A stretch of 64,000 bases of DNA from Flavobacterium sp. UBA6135 (GTDB taxonomy: Bacteria > Bacteroidota > Bacteroidia > Flavobacteriales > Flavobacteriaceae): contig NZ_DIVJ01000050.1 in the NCBI RefSeq assembly GCF_002428305.1, positions 62,001 to 126,000 of the forward strand, given 5' to 3'. Positions within the stretch are counted from its first letter, which is position 1; each line of letters begins with the position of its first letter. Below the pieces are notes generated by a model, which made no database searches, was not told where the DNA came from, and saw only the letters and a list, made by a program, of their open reading frames with translations. Shown piece after piece: positions 52,374 to 61,241 of the stretch. The position numbers were made by a program, and so were the translations under genes.

Positions 52374-55300
52374 TTGAAAAAGAATTTTAGAAAAGTACTA
52401 AAAATATTCCTTTGGATACTGGGTTCCATTGTGTTTATTTTTTTGCTTTTGGTGATTTTGCTTCAAGTTCCTGCTGTGCAAAATTTTGTTAAAGAAAAAG
52501 CGGTTTCCTACCTTGAAGACAAAATTCAAACCAAAGTTTCCATTGATAAAATTGAAATCGGTTTACCAAAAAACGTAATCGTAGAAGGAATCTATCTTCA
52601 AGACCAACAAAAAGATACACTTTTATATGCCGAAAAAGTATTGGTCAACCTTAGTTTATTCAAACTCATCCGTAGCAAAGTTGAAATAGAAAATGTTGAA
52701 CTAACCGGCATCGTTTCCAACATCAATCGAAATGAAAAAGGGGAATTCAATTTTGATTACATCATCAATGCTTTCGCTACTGAAGAACCTAAAGAAGAAT
52801 CAAAATCAACTGAAATTCTTTTAGATAAAATTAATTTGAATAACATTCAATTCAGTTTCAAAGATGCGTTAACAAAAAACGATTTCAACCTTACATTAGG
52901 TCATTTTGATACAAGAGTTAAATCTTTTGATTTAGAAAATTTGGATTTTGAAGTGCCAAAAATAGTGGTTGAAAACTTAAACTTAAAGTTAAAACAAGGT
53001 GTCGGCCAAGTGCTTCAAAATACTAAAGAAGTGGCTGAAGATGCAAAAAAAGAACCCAACCTAAAATTAAGAATAGGCGAAGTCGATTTAAGAAAAATCG
53101 ATATTCGTTTTGAGTATGAATCCAATTATCTGGAAACCGGATTAGCTTTTGAAAAATTACTGATCAAATTCAACGAAATTGATTTAAAAAAACAATTTAT
53201 CGATATCGCTTCATTCGATTTAAAGCAAACAAAAGCCAACCTTGTTTTTGGAAAAATTGAGGAACAAGTGACAAAAGAATCAGTAACTGAAAACACTCCC
53301 AACAATTGGAAATTGAAACTGGATAAAATTTTAATTGAAAAATTAGACTTTCAATTCGACGACGAAAAATCAATACCAATCGCAAAAGGAATCGATTATA
53401 GGCATCTTCATCTTCAAAATCTAAATCTCGATGCTTCAAAGCTAAGCTATGCCGCCGAAGACATGGCTGCTACTATTCATTCGTTTCAAGTAAATGATAA
53501 GAGCGGTCTGGAAATTCAATCGTTTTCAACTGATTTTAAGATGACGCCAACCGGTATTTCACTTGAAAAATTGTTCATCAAAACACCAAAAACCGAAATT
53601 AAAAATAAGTTGGTTTTAGGTTTTTCCTCGCTGGAATCAATGACTGAAAATACGAGTGAGATTGCGATAAGTGCCAAACTGATACAAACCAAAATAGCCT
53701 TTCAAGATTTATTGCTTTTTGCTCCGCAATTGGCTCAGGATAATCCGTTTAAAAGTCATCCAAATGCTATTTTGTTATTAAATACCGAACTTTCAGGAAA
53801 AGTTGGCAATCTACAAATTCCCTTTTTTCAAATCAGCGGAATTGGTCAAACCAATGCATCACTTTCCGGAACAATCGTTGGTTTACCCGATATTGAAAAA
53901 ACGTATTTTGATCTTTCAATTGATCAATTTCAGTCTACTTCCAATGATGTGTTAACGTTTGTTCCGTCAAATACAATTCCAACCAACATTCAGCTACCTT
54001 CTATTTTCAATATAAATGGGAATTTCAAAGGATTAATCAATGATTTTGAAACCAATTTAAATTTGAAAAGTAGTTTTGGTGATGCAAAAGTGGTCGCACA
54101 TTTCGATCAATCCCAAAAAGGAAACGAACGTTATGATGCTCAAATTGATTTAACAGAATTTGATTTAGGTAAGTTGATTAAAAATGATTCCATCGGAAAG
54201 CTGACTTTAAAAACCGATGTAAAAGGAGTTGGTTTAGAACCCAAAACCGCTTCAGCTGATGCGAATTTAGACGTTATCAAAGCGACTTTCAATTCTTATA
54301 CGTACCAAAATGTTTCATTAAAAGGAGCAATCCAAAATGGGGATTTTGAAATCACAACTGCCAGTCAAGATCCAAATATCACCTTTGACGGAATTGCTTC
54401 AGGAAGTTTTAAAACCGAATATCCAACCGGAAAACTAACGTTAAATTTAGAAATGGTCGATTTGCAAAAACTTAATTTCATGGATAAACCATTCCGATTC
54501 AAAGGAATTGTTGAAGCCGATATGGCATCGACCGACATTGATTTTTTGAATGGCGATGTTGTTTTGCATGAATTTGTTTTGGCCAACGAAAAGGAGCAAT
54601 TTACATTAGACTCTATCAAAATTTCGGCAACATCAACCGCTGAAAATAATAGTATACAAGTCGAATCTCAATTTTTGGATGCCGCCATTTTAGGGAAATA
54701 CAAATTATCAAAAATAGGAACATCACTTTCAAATTCTATTCAAAAATATTATAATTCACCTGAAACTGTAACCGTAAAAAATATAGAAGAACAACATTTT
54801 ACCTTTAATGTAGCCGTAAAAAACACACCAATACTGCAAAAAATAATTCCCGATTTAACCGGTTTAGAACCTATTTCTATCGATGGAAGATACAACATAG
54901 TGAATGATTCCATTGTCATGAAAGGAAAAATTCCATTGATTAAATATGGAGAAATTACAATTACAAATGCTGTAATCGATTTGAATACCGTAGAAAATGC
55001 ACTAGTTTATAGCGTGATTGTGGATGATATTCAAAATGAACAATTTCAAATTCCACATACCAGTTTAACCGGAAAGGCAGAAAATAATGTAATAGAATAT
55101 GCTTTACAATTGCAAGATGATAAAGGAAAGGAACGCTATTTTGTAGCCGGAACATTGGAAGCTAAAAACGGTTTAAACGAAGTGAGTTTAGATTCAGAAA
55201 AACTTGTTTTAAATTACAACGAATGGCAAATGGCAGCGGATAATTTAATTCGTTTTGGACAACAAGGCATTAATGCCTCCAACTTTGATCTTTCAAAAGG

Positions 55301-57338
55301 TGAAAACAAACTAACTATTCAATCGGAATCCAGTAATTTGAATGCTCCAATTGCGATTGATTTTGATAATTTTGAGATAGAAACGTTAACTAGTTTTGCT
55401 CAAAGAAGTCAGTTAGAAATGACCGGAAGAATCAATGGGAATGCCAATATTAGAAACATTAATTCAACCCCAATTTTTACTTCCGATTTAACTATAGAAA
55501 ATTTCACTTTCAAAAAGGATACAGTTGGTGATGTTAAATTAAAAGTGAATAACGAAACCGCTGCTACTTTCAACGCAGAAGTATCGATTACCAGCCAAGA
55601 TAATAAAGTGGATTTGAATGGTTTTTATCGCACGAGCGACAGTAGTTTTGATATGAAATTAGCCATTGATAAATTGAATTTAAAAAGTATTCAAGGATTT
55701 ACAATGGGAAATTTGACGAATGGAAAAGGTTTCTTTACAGGAAATTTTGATATTTCAGGAACAGTTGATAAGCCCAAAGTAATAGGAACATTAGACTTTA
55801 ATGAAATCGGATTTAAAGTCACCTCACTTAATTCCAGTTTTAAATCCATTACTGATCAAATCAAATTTACCGGTGAATCCATCGTGTTTGACAATTTTGA
55901 AATTAAAGATGAAAAAGACAATGATTTGAATATCAATGGTAGCGTTCTAACTTCAACCTATCGTGATTTTCGATTTGATTTAGCGGTCATTGCCAATAAT
56001 TTTAAAGCAATTAATTCAACTGCTAAAGACAGTGATTTATATTATGGTGAGTTGTATGTTGACACTAGATTAAACATTCGTGGCGACATGAATAGTCCGG
56101 TAGTGAATGGAACTTTGAGGGTAAATGAAGACACAAAATTTACGGTTGTTTTACCACAATCGGATCCTTCCATTGCTGATCGTGAAGGAATTGTGGAATT
56201 CATTGATCCAAATACGGTGAAATTATTTGATGATTCTTTAGCCTTGAGAGATTCATTAAATACAAGTTCCATTCGTGGAATTTTAGCTTCAGTCAACATC
56301 GAAATTGATAAAGAAGCAGAGTTTTCTATCATTATTGATAAAGCAAATGGAGATTTTTTAAAGTTAAAAGGCGAAGCTCAATTAAGTGGTGGAATTGACC
56401 CTTCCGGAAAAACAACTTTGACAGGAAGATATGAGTTTACTGAAGGAAGTTATGAAATGAGTTTTAATTTAATCAAAAGAAAGTTTGATATAAAAAGTGG
56501 TAGTTATATTCTTTGGACAGGTGAACCAACTTCGGCGAATATTAATATTACGGCAATTTACAAAACTGAAACTTCGCCTCTTGATTTGGTGAGTGATCAA
56601 TTGGGAGCGGTTACAGCCGATGTTAGAAATCGTTACATGCAACGAATTCCGTTTGAAACGGAACTAATAATGACCGGAGATTTAATGAAACCTGATATTG
56701 CATTTAACATTGTGCTTCCGGAAGGAAACAACAGTGTTTCAACCGACATTATCAATATGACACAAACCAGATTGGCTCAACTTCGTCAGCAACCTGATGA
56801 AATGAACAAACAGGTTTTTGCATTACTTTTATTGAACCGTTTTGTGGGAGAAAATCCGTTTGCCTTATCAGGTGGTCCAACTGCTTCTTCGTTAGCAAGA
56901 GAGAGTGCAAGTAAAATTTTATCGCAACAACTGAACAATTTAGCCGGAGATATTATCAAAGGTTTTGAATTGGAATTTGATTTAGATTCCTCCGACGATT
57001 TTACCACCGGCCAACGCGAAACCCGGACCGATTTGAATGTGGCACTTTCTAAAAAATTATTAGACGATCGCTTAAAAATTAACGTAGGAAGCAGTTTTGG
57101 ATTGGAAGGGCCACAACAAGAAAATCAAGATGCTTCAAATATTGCAGGCGATATTTCTGCAGAATATCAATTGTCAAAAGATGGACGTTATCGTGTCAGA
57201 GCTTATCGAAGAAACCTTTATCAAGTGGCACTTTTAGGTGAAGTGGTTGAAACCGGTGTGGCATTTATTGTCACCATTGATTATAATAAATTCAAAGAAA
57301 TTTTCAGTAAGAAAAAAGAAGAGCACTCAAAAAAGTAA
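52374..57338 (+). CDS. tamB: Translocation/assembly module TamB-like protein
   Basis: This 1654-residue AsmA/TamB-like protein has an N-terminal signal anchor (about residues 9-31) and a very long periplasmic region of repeated amphipathic beta strands, as in bridge-like lipid-transfer proteins. The C-terminal DUF490/TamB domain (about residues 1250-1640) contains LSGGIDPSGKTTLTGRYEFTEGSYEMSF. It is thought to act between inner and outer membrane with a BamA-family partner, and the next gene encodes one. The start is TTG at 52374: no in-frame ATG lies near it, and the signal anchor begins at once. This is one of few credible TTG starts in the window. Confidence 0.93.
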   Translation: MKKNFRKVLKIFLWILGSIVFIFLLLVILLQVPAVQNFVKEKAVSYLEDKIQTKVSIDKIEIGLPKNVIVEGIYLQDQQKDTLLYAEKVLVNLSLFKLIRSKVEIENVELTGIVSNINRNEKGEFNFDYIINAFATEEPKEESKSTEILLDKINLNNIQFSFKDALTKNDFNLTLGHFDTRVKSFDLENLDFEVPKIVVENLNLKLKQGVGQVLQNTKEVAEDAKKEPNLKLRIGEVDLRKIDIRFEYESNYLETGLAFEKLLIKFNEIDLKKQFIDIASFDLKQTKANLVFGKIEEQVTKESVTENTPNNWKLKLDKILIEKLDFQFDDEKSIPIAKGIDYRHLHLQNLNLDASKLSYAAEDMAATIHSFQVNDKSGLEIQSFSTDFKMTPTGISLEKLFIKTPKTEIKNKLVLGFSSLESMTENTSEIAISAKLIQTKIAFQDLLLFAPQLAQDNPFKSHPNAILLLNTELSGKVGNLQIPFFQISGIGQTNASLSGTIVGLPDIEKTYFDLSIDQFQSTSNDVLTFVPSNTIPTNIQLPSIFNINGNFKGLINDFETNLNLKSSFGDAKVVAHFDQSQKGNERYDAQIDLTEFDLGKLIKNDSIGKLTLKTDVKGVGLEPKTASADANLDVIKATFNSYTYQNVSLKGAIQNGDFEITTASQDPNITFDGIASGSFKTEYPTGKLTLNLEMVDLQKLNFMDKPFRFKGIVEADMASTDIDFLNGDVVLHEFVLANEKEQFTLDSIKISATSTAENNSIQVESQFLDAAILGKYKLSKIGTSLSNSIQKYYNSPETVTVKNIEEQHFTFNVAVKNTPILQKIIPDLTGLEPISIDGRYNIVNDSIVMKGKIPLIKYGEITITNAVIDLNTVENALVYSVIVDDIQNEQFQIPHTSLTGKAENNVIEYALQLQDDKGKERYFVAGTLEAKNGLNEVSLDSEKLVLNYNEWQMAADNLIRFGQQGINASNFDLSKGENKLTIQSESSNLNAPIAIDFDNFEIETLTSFAQRSQLEMTGRINGNANIRNINSTPIFTSDLTIENFTFKKDTVGDVKLKVNNETAATFNAEVSITSQDNKVDLNGFYRTSDSSFDMKLAIDKLNLKSIQGFTMGNLTNGKGFFTGNFDISGTVDKPKVIGTLDFNEIGFKVTSLNSSFKSITDQIKFTGESIVFDNFEIKDEKDNDLNINGSVLTSTYRDFRFDLAVIANNFKAINSTAKDSDLYYGELYVDTRLNIRGDMNSPVVNGTLRVNEDTKFTVVLPQSDPSIADREGIVEFIDPNTVKLFDDSLALRDSLNTSSIRGILASVNIEIDKEAEFSIIIDKANGDFLKLKGEAQLSGGIDPSGKTTLTGRYEFTEGSYEMSFNLIKRKFDIKSGSYILWTGEPTSANINITAIYKTETSPLDLVSDQLGAVTADVRNRYMQRIPFETELIMTGDLMKPDIAFNIVLPEGNNSVSTDIINMTQTRLAQLRQQPDEMNKQVFALLLLNRFVGENPFALSGGPTASSLARESASKILSQQLNNLAGDIIKGFELEFDLDSSDDFTTGQRETRTDLNVALSKKLLDDRLKINVGSSFGLEGPQQENQDASNIAGDISAEYQLSKDGRYRVRAYRRNLYQVALLGEVVETGVAFIVTIDYNKFKEIFSKKKEEHSKK

Positions 57339-57342
57339 TCCG

Positions 57343-59634
57343 ATGAACAATTTCAAAAACATAGTTATTCTATTCACAATTGCATTTTTTGCTTCTTGTA
57401 GCAATACTCGTTTTTTGCCCGATGGTGAATTATTATACACCGGTGGAAAAGTAAAAATTGAAGGAGACAGTATTTCAAGAAATGAGAAAAAAGAATTAAA
57501 AAATCAATTAGAAGGCTTACTTCGCCCCAAACCCAATTCGTCCATTTTAGGTTTAAAACCAAAATTGTATTTTTATAATCTTGCCGGCGAACCAAAAAAG
57601 GAAAAAGGATTTCGTCATTGGTTGAGAAACACAGTTGGAGAAGCACCGGTTTTGTTTAGTCAAGTGGATCGACAATATAACCAAGATGTTTTGCAGAATT
57701 ATGTTGAAAACAGTGGTTATTTTAATGCACAAACCGCTTCCGATTCTACTAGAAGAAATAAAAAAGCAAGCGTAGTTTATACGGTTACACCCAAAAAGAA
57801 ATACATCATTAGAAATGTGACTTTTCCGGATGATTCTACACAATTGGCAAAAGATATTAGAGATGTAACCAGACGAAGTAGATTACGCCCAAAACAAGGC
57901 TATAGTTTAGAAACCATTAAAGAAGAGCGAATTCGTATTGATACCCGTTTAAAAGAAAAAGGATATTATTATTTTAATGCTGATTATTTATTGGTTCAAG
58001 CCGACACAACTGTGGCACCACATCAAGTAGATTTATTTTTGAAGATAAAAGAGGAAACACCTGATTTAGCTAAAAAGCAATTTCGGATAAAAGACATTGT
58101 GGTTTATCCCAATTATACCATTCAAAATGATAGTGTTCGAATTACCTCGGATTCAATCGTTAAACATAATGATTTTACTATAATCGATTCAGAGAATTTA
58201 TTTAAACCTCGCATTTTTGACCGGACTTTGTATTTCAAAAAGAATGATTTGTATAACAGAACAGATCACAATTTGTCATTGAATCGTTTGGTAAGTATGG
58301 GAACTTTTAAGTTTGTGAAAAACGAATTTAAAGTAGCAGATACCACCGGGAATTATCTGAATACTTTTTATTATTTAACACCGATGCCTAAAAAATCCAT
58401 TCGAACAGAATTGTTGGCTAAAACCAATTCAGCCAATTACACCGGAACGGAATTAAATATTAATTGGAGTAACAGAAATACTTTCAGAGGTGCAGAATTG
58501 TTAACTATCTCTGCCTTTGGCGGGATGGAAGTACAAGTTTCAGGACAAAATAATGGTTTCAATGTTTATCGTGTAGGAACTGAAGCCAGTTTGGTTTGGC
58601 CAAGAATTATTGCACCGTTTAAATTTGTTTCATCAAGTGGATTTGTGCCTAGAACAAAAGCAACCATAGGTTATGAGTATCAAGAACGCAGAAAATTGTA
58701 TGCTCTTCAAACGTTCAAAGGTTCTTTTGGTTATTTATGGAAAGAAAATGAGCGAAAAGAACACCAACTTATGGTTTCGGACATAACCTATACGAGTCCA
58801 CAAAATGTCACACAATTGTATCGGGATCAAATTGATTTAAATCCGTCCTTAGAAAGAATTATCGAGAAACAATTGATTTTTGGACCCACTTATTCTTACA
58901 CTTATACCAACACCATGCAAAGAAGAAAAAAGAATACTTTTTACTTTAAGGGAAGTGTTGATTTTTCAGGAAATATTACCGGTTTACTTATAGGAGCCGA
59001 TGTCAAAAACGATAAACAAGTTGAAATTTTTAATGTTCCATTTAGTCAATTTGTCAAAATTGAAAATGAATTTCGTCATTATTTAAAACTAGGAAAAGAA
59101 TCACAATTGGCTAGCCGAATCATTGTTGGAGCCGGATTTGCCTACGGAAATTCAGAAGAAATGCCATTTATTAAACAATTTTTTATTGGCGGGACTAACA
59201 GTATTCGTGCCTTCAGAGCTCGATCTATTGGTCCGGGAACTTACGATAATACGCTTAATGCAGGCGTTTTTTTGCCGGATGAATCAGGTGATATGAAATT
59301 GGAATTCAATACAGAATACCGAACTCAAATTTATAATTTCATAAAAGGTGCGGTGTTTGTTGATGCCGGAAATATTTGGTTGATGAATGACAATCCTAAC
59401 AAACCGGGGTCCAGATTTTCAAAAGATTTTTTGAACGAAATCGCGGTTGGGACGGGAGTTGGACTTCGATTTGATTTTTCATTTTTAGTACTGCGAACCG
59501 ACTTTGCTTTTCCTATCCGAAAACCCTATTTGCCGGACGGTCAACGTTGGGTTTTGGATGATATCAATTTTGGAAGCAGTAGCTGGCGAAAAGAAAATTT
59601 GATATTTAATTTAGCCATTGGTTATCCGTTTTAA
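57343..59634 (+). CDS. BamA/TamA family outer membrane protein (Omp85 superfamily)
   Basis: This 763-residue protein has a lipoprotein-type signal ending FFASCS, then POTRA-like domains (about residues 25-320: GYFNAQTASDSTRRNKKASVVYTVTPKKKYIIRNVTF, ERIRIDTRLKEKGYYYFNADYLLV). A C-terminal 16-strand barrel follows, containing FFIGGTNSIRAFRARSIGPG (the conserved loop 6 R-x-F-x-G/R region) and an aromatic end (NLAIGYPF). A lipidated N-terminus is unusual for BamA but occurs in Bacteroidota TamA/TamL proteins. The ATG is 5 bases after the tamB stop, so the pair is co-transcribed. Confidence 0.93.
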   Translation: MNNFKNIVILFTIAFFASCSNTRFLPDGELLYTGGKVKIEGDSISRNEKKELKNQLEGLLRPKPNSSILGLKPKLYFYNLAGEPKKEKGFRHWLRNTVGEAPVLFSQVDRQYNQDVLQNYVENSGYFNAQTASDSTRRNKKASVVYTVTPKKKYIIRNVTFPDDSTQLAKDIRDVTRRSRLRPKQGYSLETIKEERIRIDTRLKEKGYYYFNADYLLVQADTTVAPHQVDLFLKIKEETPDLAKKQFRIKDIVVYPNYTIQNDSVRITSDSIVKHNDFTIIDSENLFKPRIFDRTLYFKKNDLYNRTDHNLSLNRLVSMGTFKFVKNEFKVADTTGNYLNTFYYLTPMPKKSIRTELLAKTNSANYTGTELNINWSNRNTFRGAELLTISAFGGMEVQVSGQNNGFNVYRVGTEASLVWPRIIAPFKFVSSSGFVPRTKATIGYEYQERRKLYALQTFKGSFGYLWKENERKEHQLMVSDITYTSPQNVTQLYRDQIDLNPSLERIIEKQLIFGPTYSYTYTNTMQRRKKNTFYFKGSVDFSGNITGLLIGADVKNDKQVEIFNVPFSQFVKIENEFRHYLKLGKESQLASRIIVGAGFAYGNSEEMPFIKQFFIGGTNSIRAFRARSIGPGTYDNTLNAGVFLPDESGDMKLEFNTEYRTQIYNFIKGAVFVDAGNIWLMNDNPNKPGSRFSKDFLNEIAVGTGVGLRFDFSFLVLRTDFAFPIRKPYLPDGQRWVLDDINFGSSSWRKENLIFNLAIGYPF

Positions 59635-59700
59635 TTTCAATTTTAGCTTAATTTTAGGACATGTTCTTTGCGTTTTTATGTACTTTTAAAAAAAATAATT

Positions 59701-60819
59701 ATGATACGACCACTTATTTTACTGCTACTTTTTACACTTTTCAGTTGTAAAGCCCAAGAAAAAGCAAATGATGTTGTTTTGCAACCTGAAGAAATTAATT
59801 ATACTTTTGAAACAATAGCAACCGATATTTCCATTCCATGGGGAATGACATGGTTACCTGATGGGTCGATGTTGGTGACTGAAAAATCAGGAGCAATTTA
59901 TCACATCAAAGACAAAACAAAAGCAGAAATTTCAAATGTACCAAAAGTGGTTGCAAGAGGTCAAGGCGGATTGTTAGATATCACCGTTCATCCCAATTAT
60001 GATAAAAACGGATGGATTTATATCACTTACTCTTCGGAAGAAGGTGAAGAAAAAGGAGCACACACTCAACTTGTTCGTGCCAAACTAGAAGGACAAAGTT
60101 TAACTCAAATTCAAACACTTTACAAAGCAACACCAAATACAACTAGAGGTCATCATTTTGGTTCAAGAATCACTTTTGACAATGAAGGTTATCTTTATTT
60201 CACAATTGGAGATCGCGGTAATCATCCTGAAAATCCACAAGATATAACTCGCGATGGCGGGAAAGTGTATCGTTTGCATGATGATGGCAGAATTCCGGCA
60301 GACAATCCGTTTGTTGGACAAAAAGGGGCAAAAGAAGCTGTTTTTTCTTATGGTCACAGAAATCCACAAGGTATGACAAAGCATCCCGTTACCGGAAAAA
60401 TTTGGACACATGAACACGGACCAAGAGGAGGCGATGAAATCAATATTATTAAAAAAGCAGCCAATTATGGTTGGCCGGTTATTACTTATGGAATTGATTA
60501 TAACGGTTCAATTATTTCTAATCTAACCGAAAAAGAAGGAATGGAACAACCACTTTATTATTGGATTCCTTCAATTGCTCCGAGCGGAATGACATTTGTT
60601 ACGGGTGATATTTATCCAAATTGGAAAGGACACTTATTAGTGGGTTCTTTGGTTTTTCAATATTTGGAATTGGTTAAATTAGATGGCGAAAAGGTGATTG
60701 GACGTCAAAAAATAGGAACTGATATTGGCAGATTGCGTGATGTAAAACAAGGTCCGGATGGTTACATTTATATGGCTGTGGAAGGAAAAGGAATTATCAA
60801 AATTGTACCAAAAAAATAA
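59701..60819 (+). CDS. PQQ-dependent sugar (aldose) dehydrogenase lipoprotein
   Basis: This 372-residue protein has a lipoprotein signal ending FTLFSC (Cys16) and a six-bladed propeller of the soluble glucose/aldose dehydrogenase type (Asd/YliI): IPWGMTWLPDGSMLVTEKSG, GQGGLLDITVHPNY, TRGHHFGSRITFD with the catalytic His, GHRNPQG, EHGPRGGDEIN and YGWPVITYG. It oxidises aldose sugars with PQQ and passes electrons onward. The gene for a c-type cytochrome overlaps its stop, giving a ready electron acceptor. The ATG at 59701 is preferred over an in-frame TTG at 59668. Confidence 0.93.
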   Translation: MIRPLILLLLFTLFSCKAQEKANDVVLQPEEINYTFETIATDISIPWGMTWLPDGSMLVTEKSGAIYHIKDKTKAEISNVPKVVARGQGGLLDITVHPNYDKNGWIYITYSSEEGEEKGAHTQLVRAKLEGQSLTQIQTLYKATPNTTRGHHFGSRITFDNEGYLYFTIGDRGNHPENPQDITRDGGKVYRLHDDGRIPADNPFVGQKGAKEAVFSYGHRNPQGMTKHPVTGKIWTHEHGPRGGDEINIIKKAANYGWPVITYGIDYNGSIISNLTEKEGMEQPLYYWIPSIAPSGMTFVTGDIYPNWKGHLLVGSLVFQYLELVKLDGEKVIGRQKIGTDIGRLRDVKQGPDGYIYMAVEGKGIIKIVPKK

Positions 60820-61241
60820 TGAAAGGATTTTATATAGTAATTGTAACCATTGGAATTTTGATTTTTGGAGATGAAAATTCATCTTATCAACCATTAAATC
60901 AATCAAATAATGAGTTGACAAAAAGCATTCAACGCGGTAACGAAGTTTATGCCGATTTTTGCATTCAATGCCATCTTGGTAATGGAAAAGGAAGCGAAAC
61001 TGTGCCTCCTTTAGCAGGTTCAGATTGGTTGGTCAATAAACGAAAGGAAAGTATTCACGCGGTAAAATACGGGCAGTCAGGTCCAATAAAAGTAAATGGA
61101 AAAAATTATAACGGCATGATGTCACCCATGGGTTTGACCGATGAAGAAGTGGCAGATGTGATGAATTATATCATGAATTCGTGGGGGAATAAACACACCA
61201 AAATGGTTACCGTTTCAGAAGTTCAAGCGGTTAAAAAGTAA
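60819..61241 (+). CDS. Exported c-type cytochrome
   Basis: This 140-residue protein has an N-terminal hydrophobic segment (about residues 3-17) and a single class I cytochrome c domain. The heme motif is CIQCH (Cys48, Cys51, His52) and the likely axial Met lies in MMSPMG. Its ATG overlaps the dehydrogenase stop (TAATG), so it is translationally coupled and probably accepts electrons from the PQQ enzyme in the periplasm. It meets the TonB receptor gene end to end with no space between. Confidence 0.93.
   Translation: MKGFYIVIVTIGILIFGDENSSYQPLNQSNNELTKSIQRGNEVYADFCIQCHLGNGKGSETVPPLAGSDWLVNKRKESIHAVKYGQSGPIKVNGKNYNGMMSPMGLTDEEVADVMNYIMNSWGNKHTKMVTVSEVQAVKK

Noticed and set aside
57238..57342. 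N-terminal extension of the BamA/TamA-like protein overlapping tamB
   Set aside because: The lipoprotein signal starts at the ATG at 57343, and the extension reads the TamB C-terminus in another frame.
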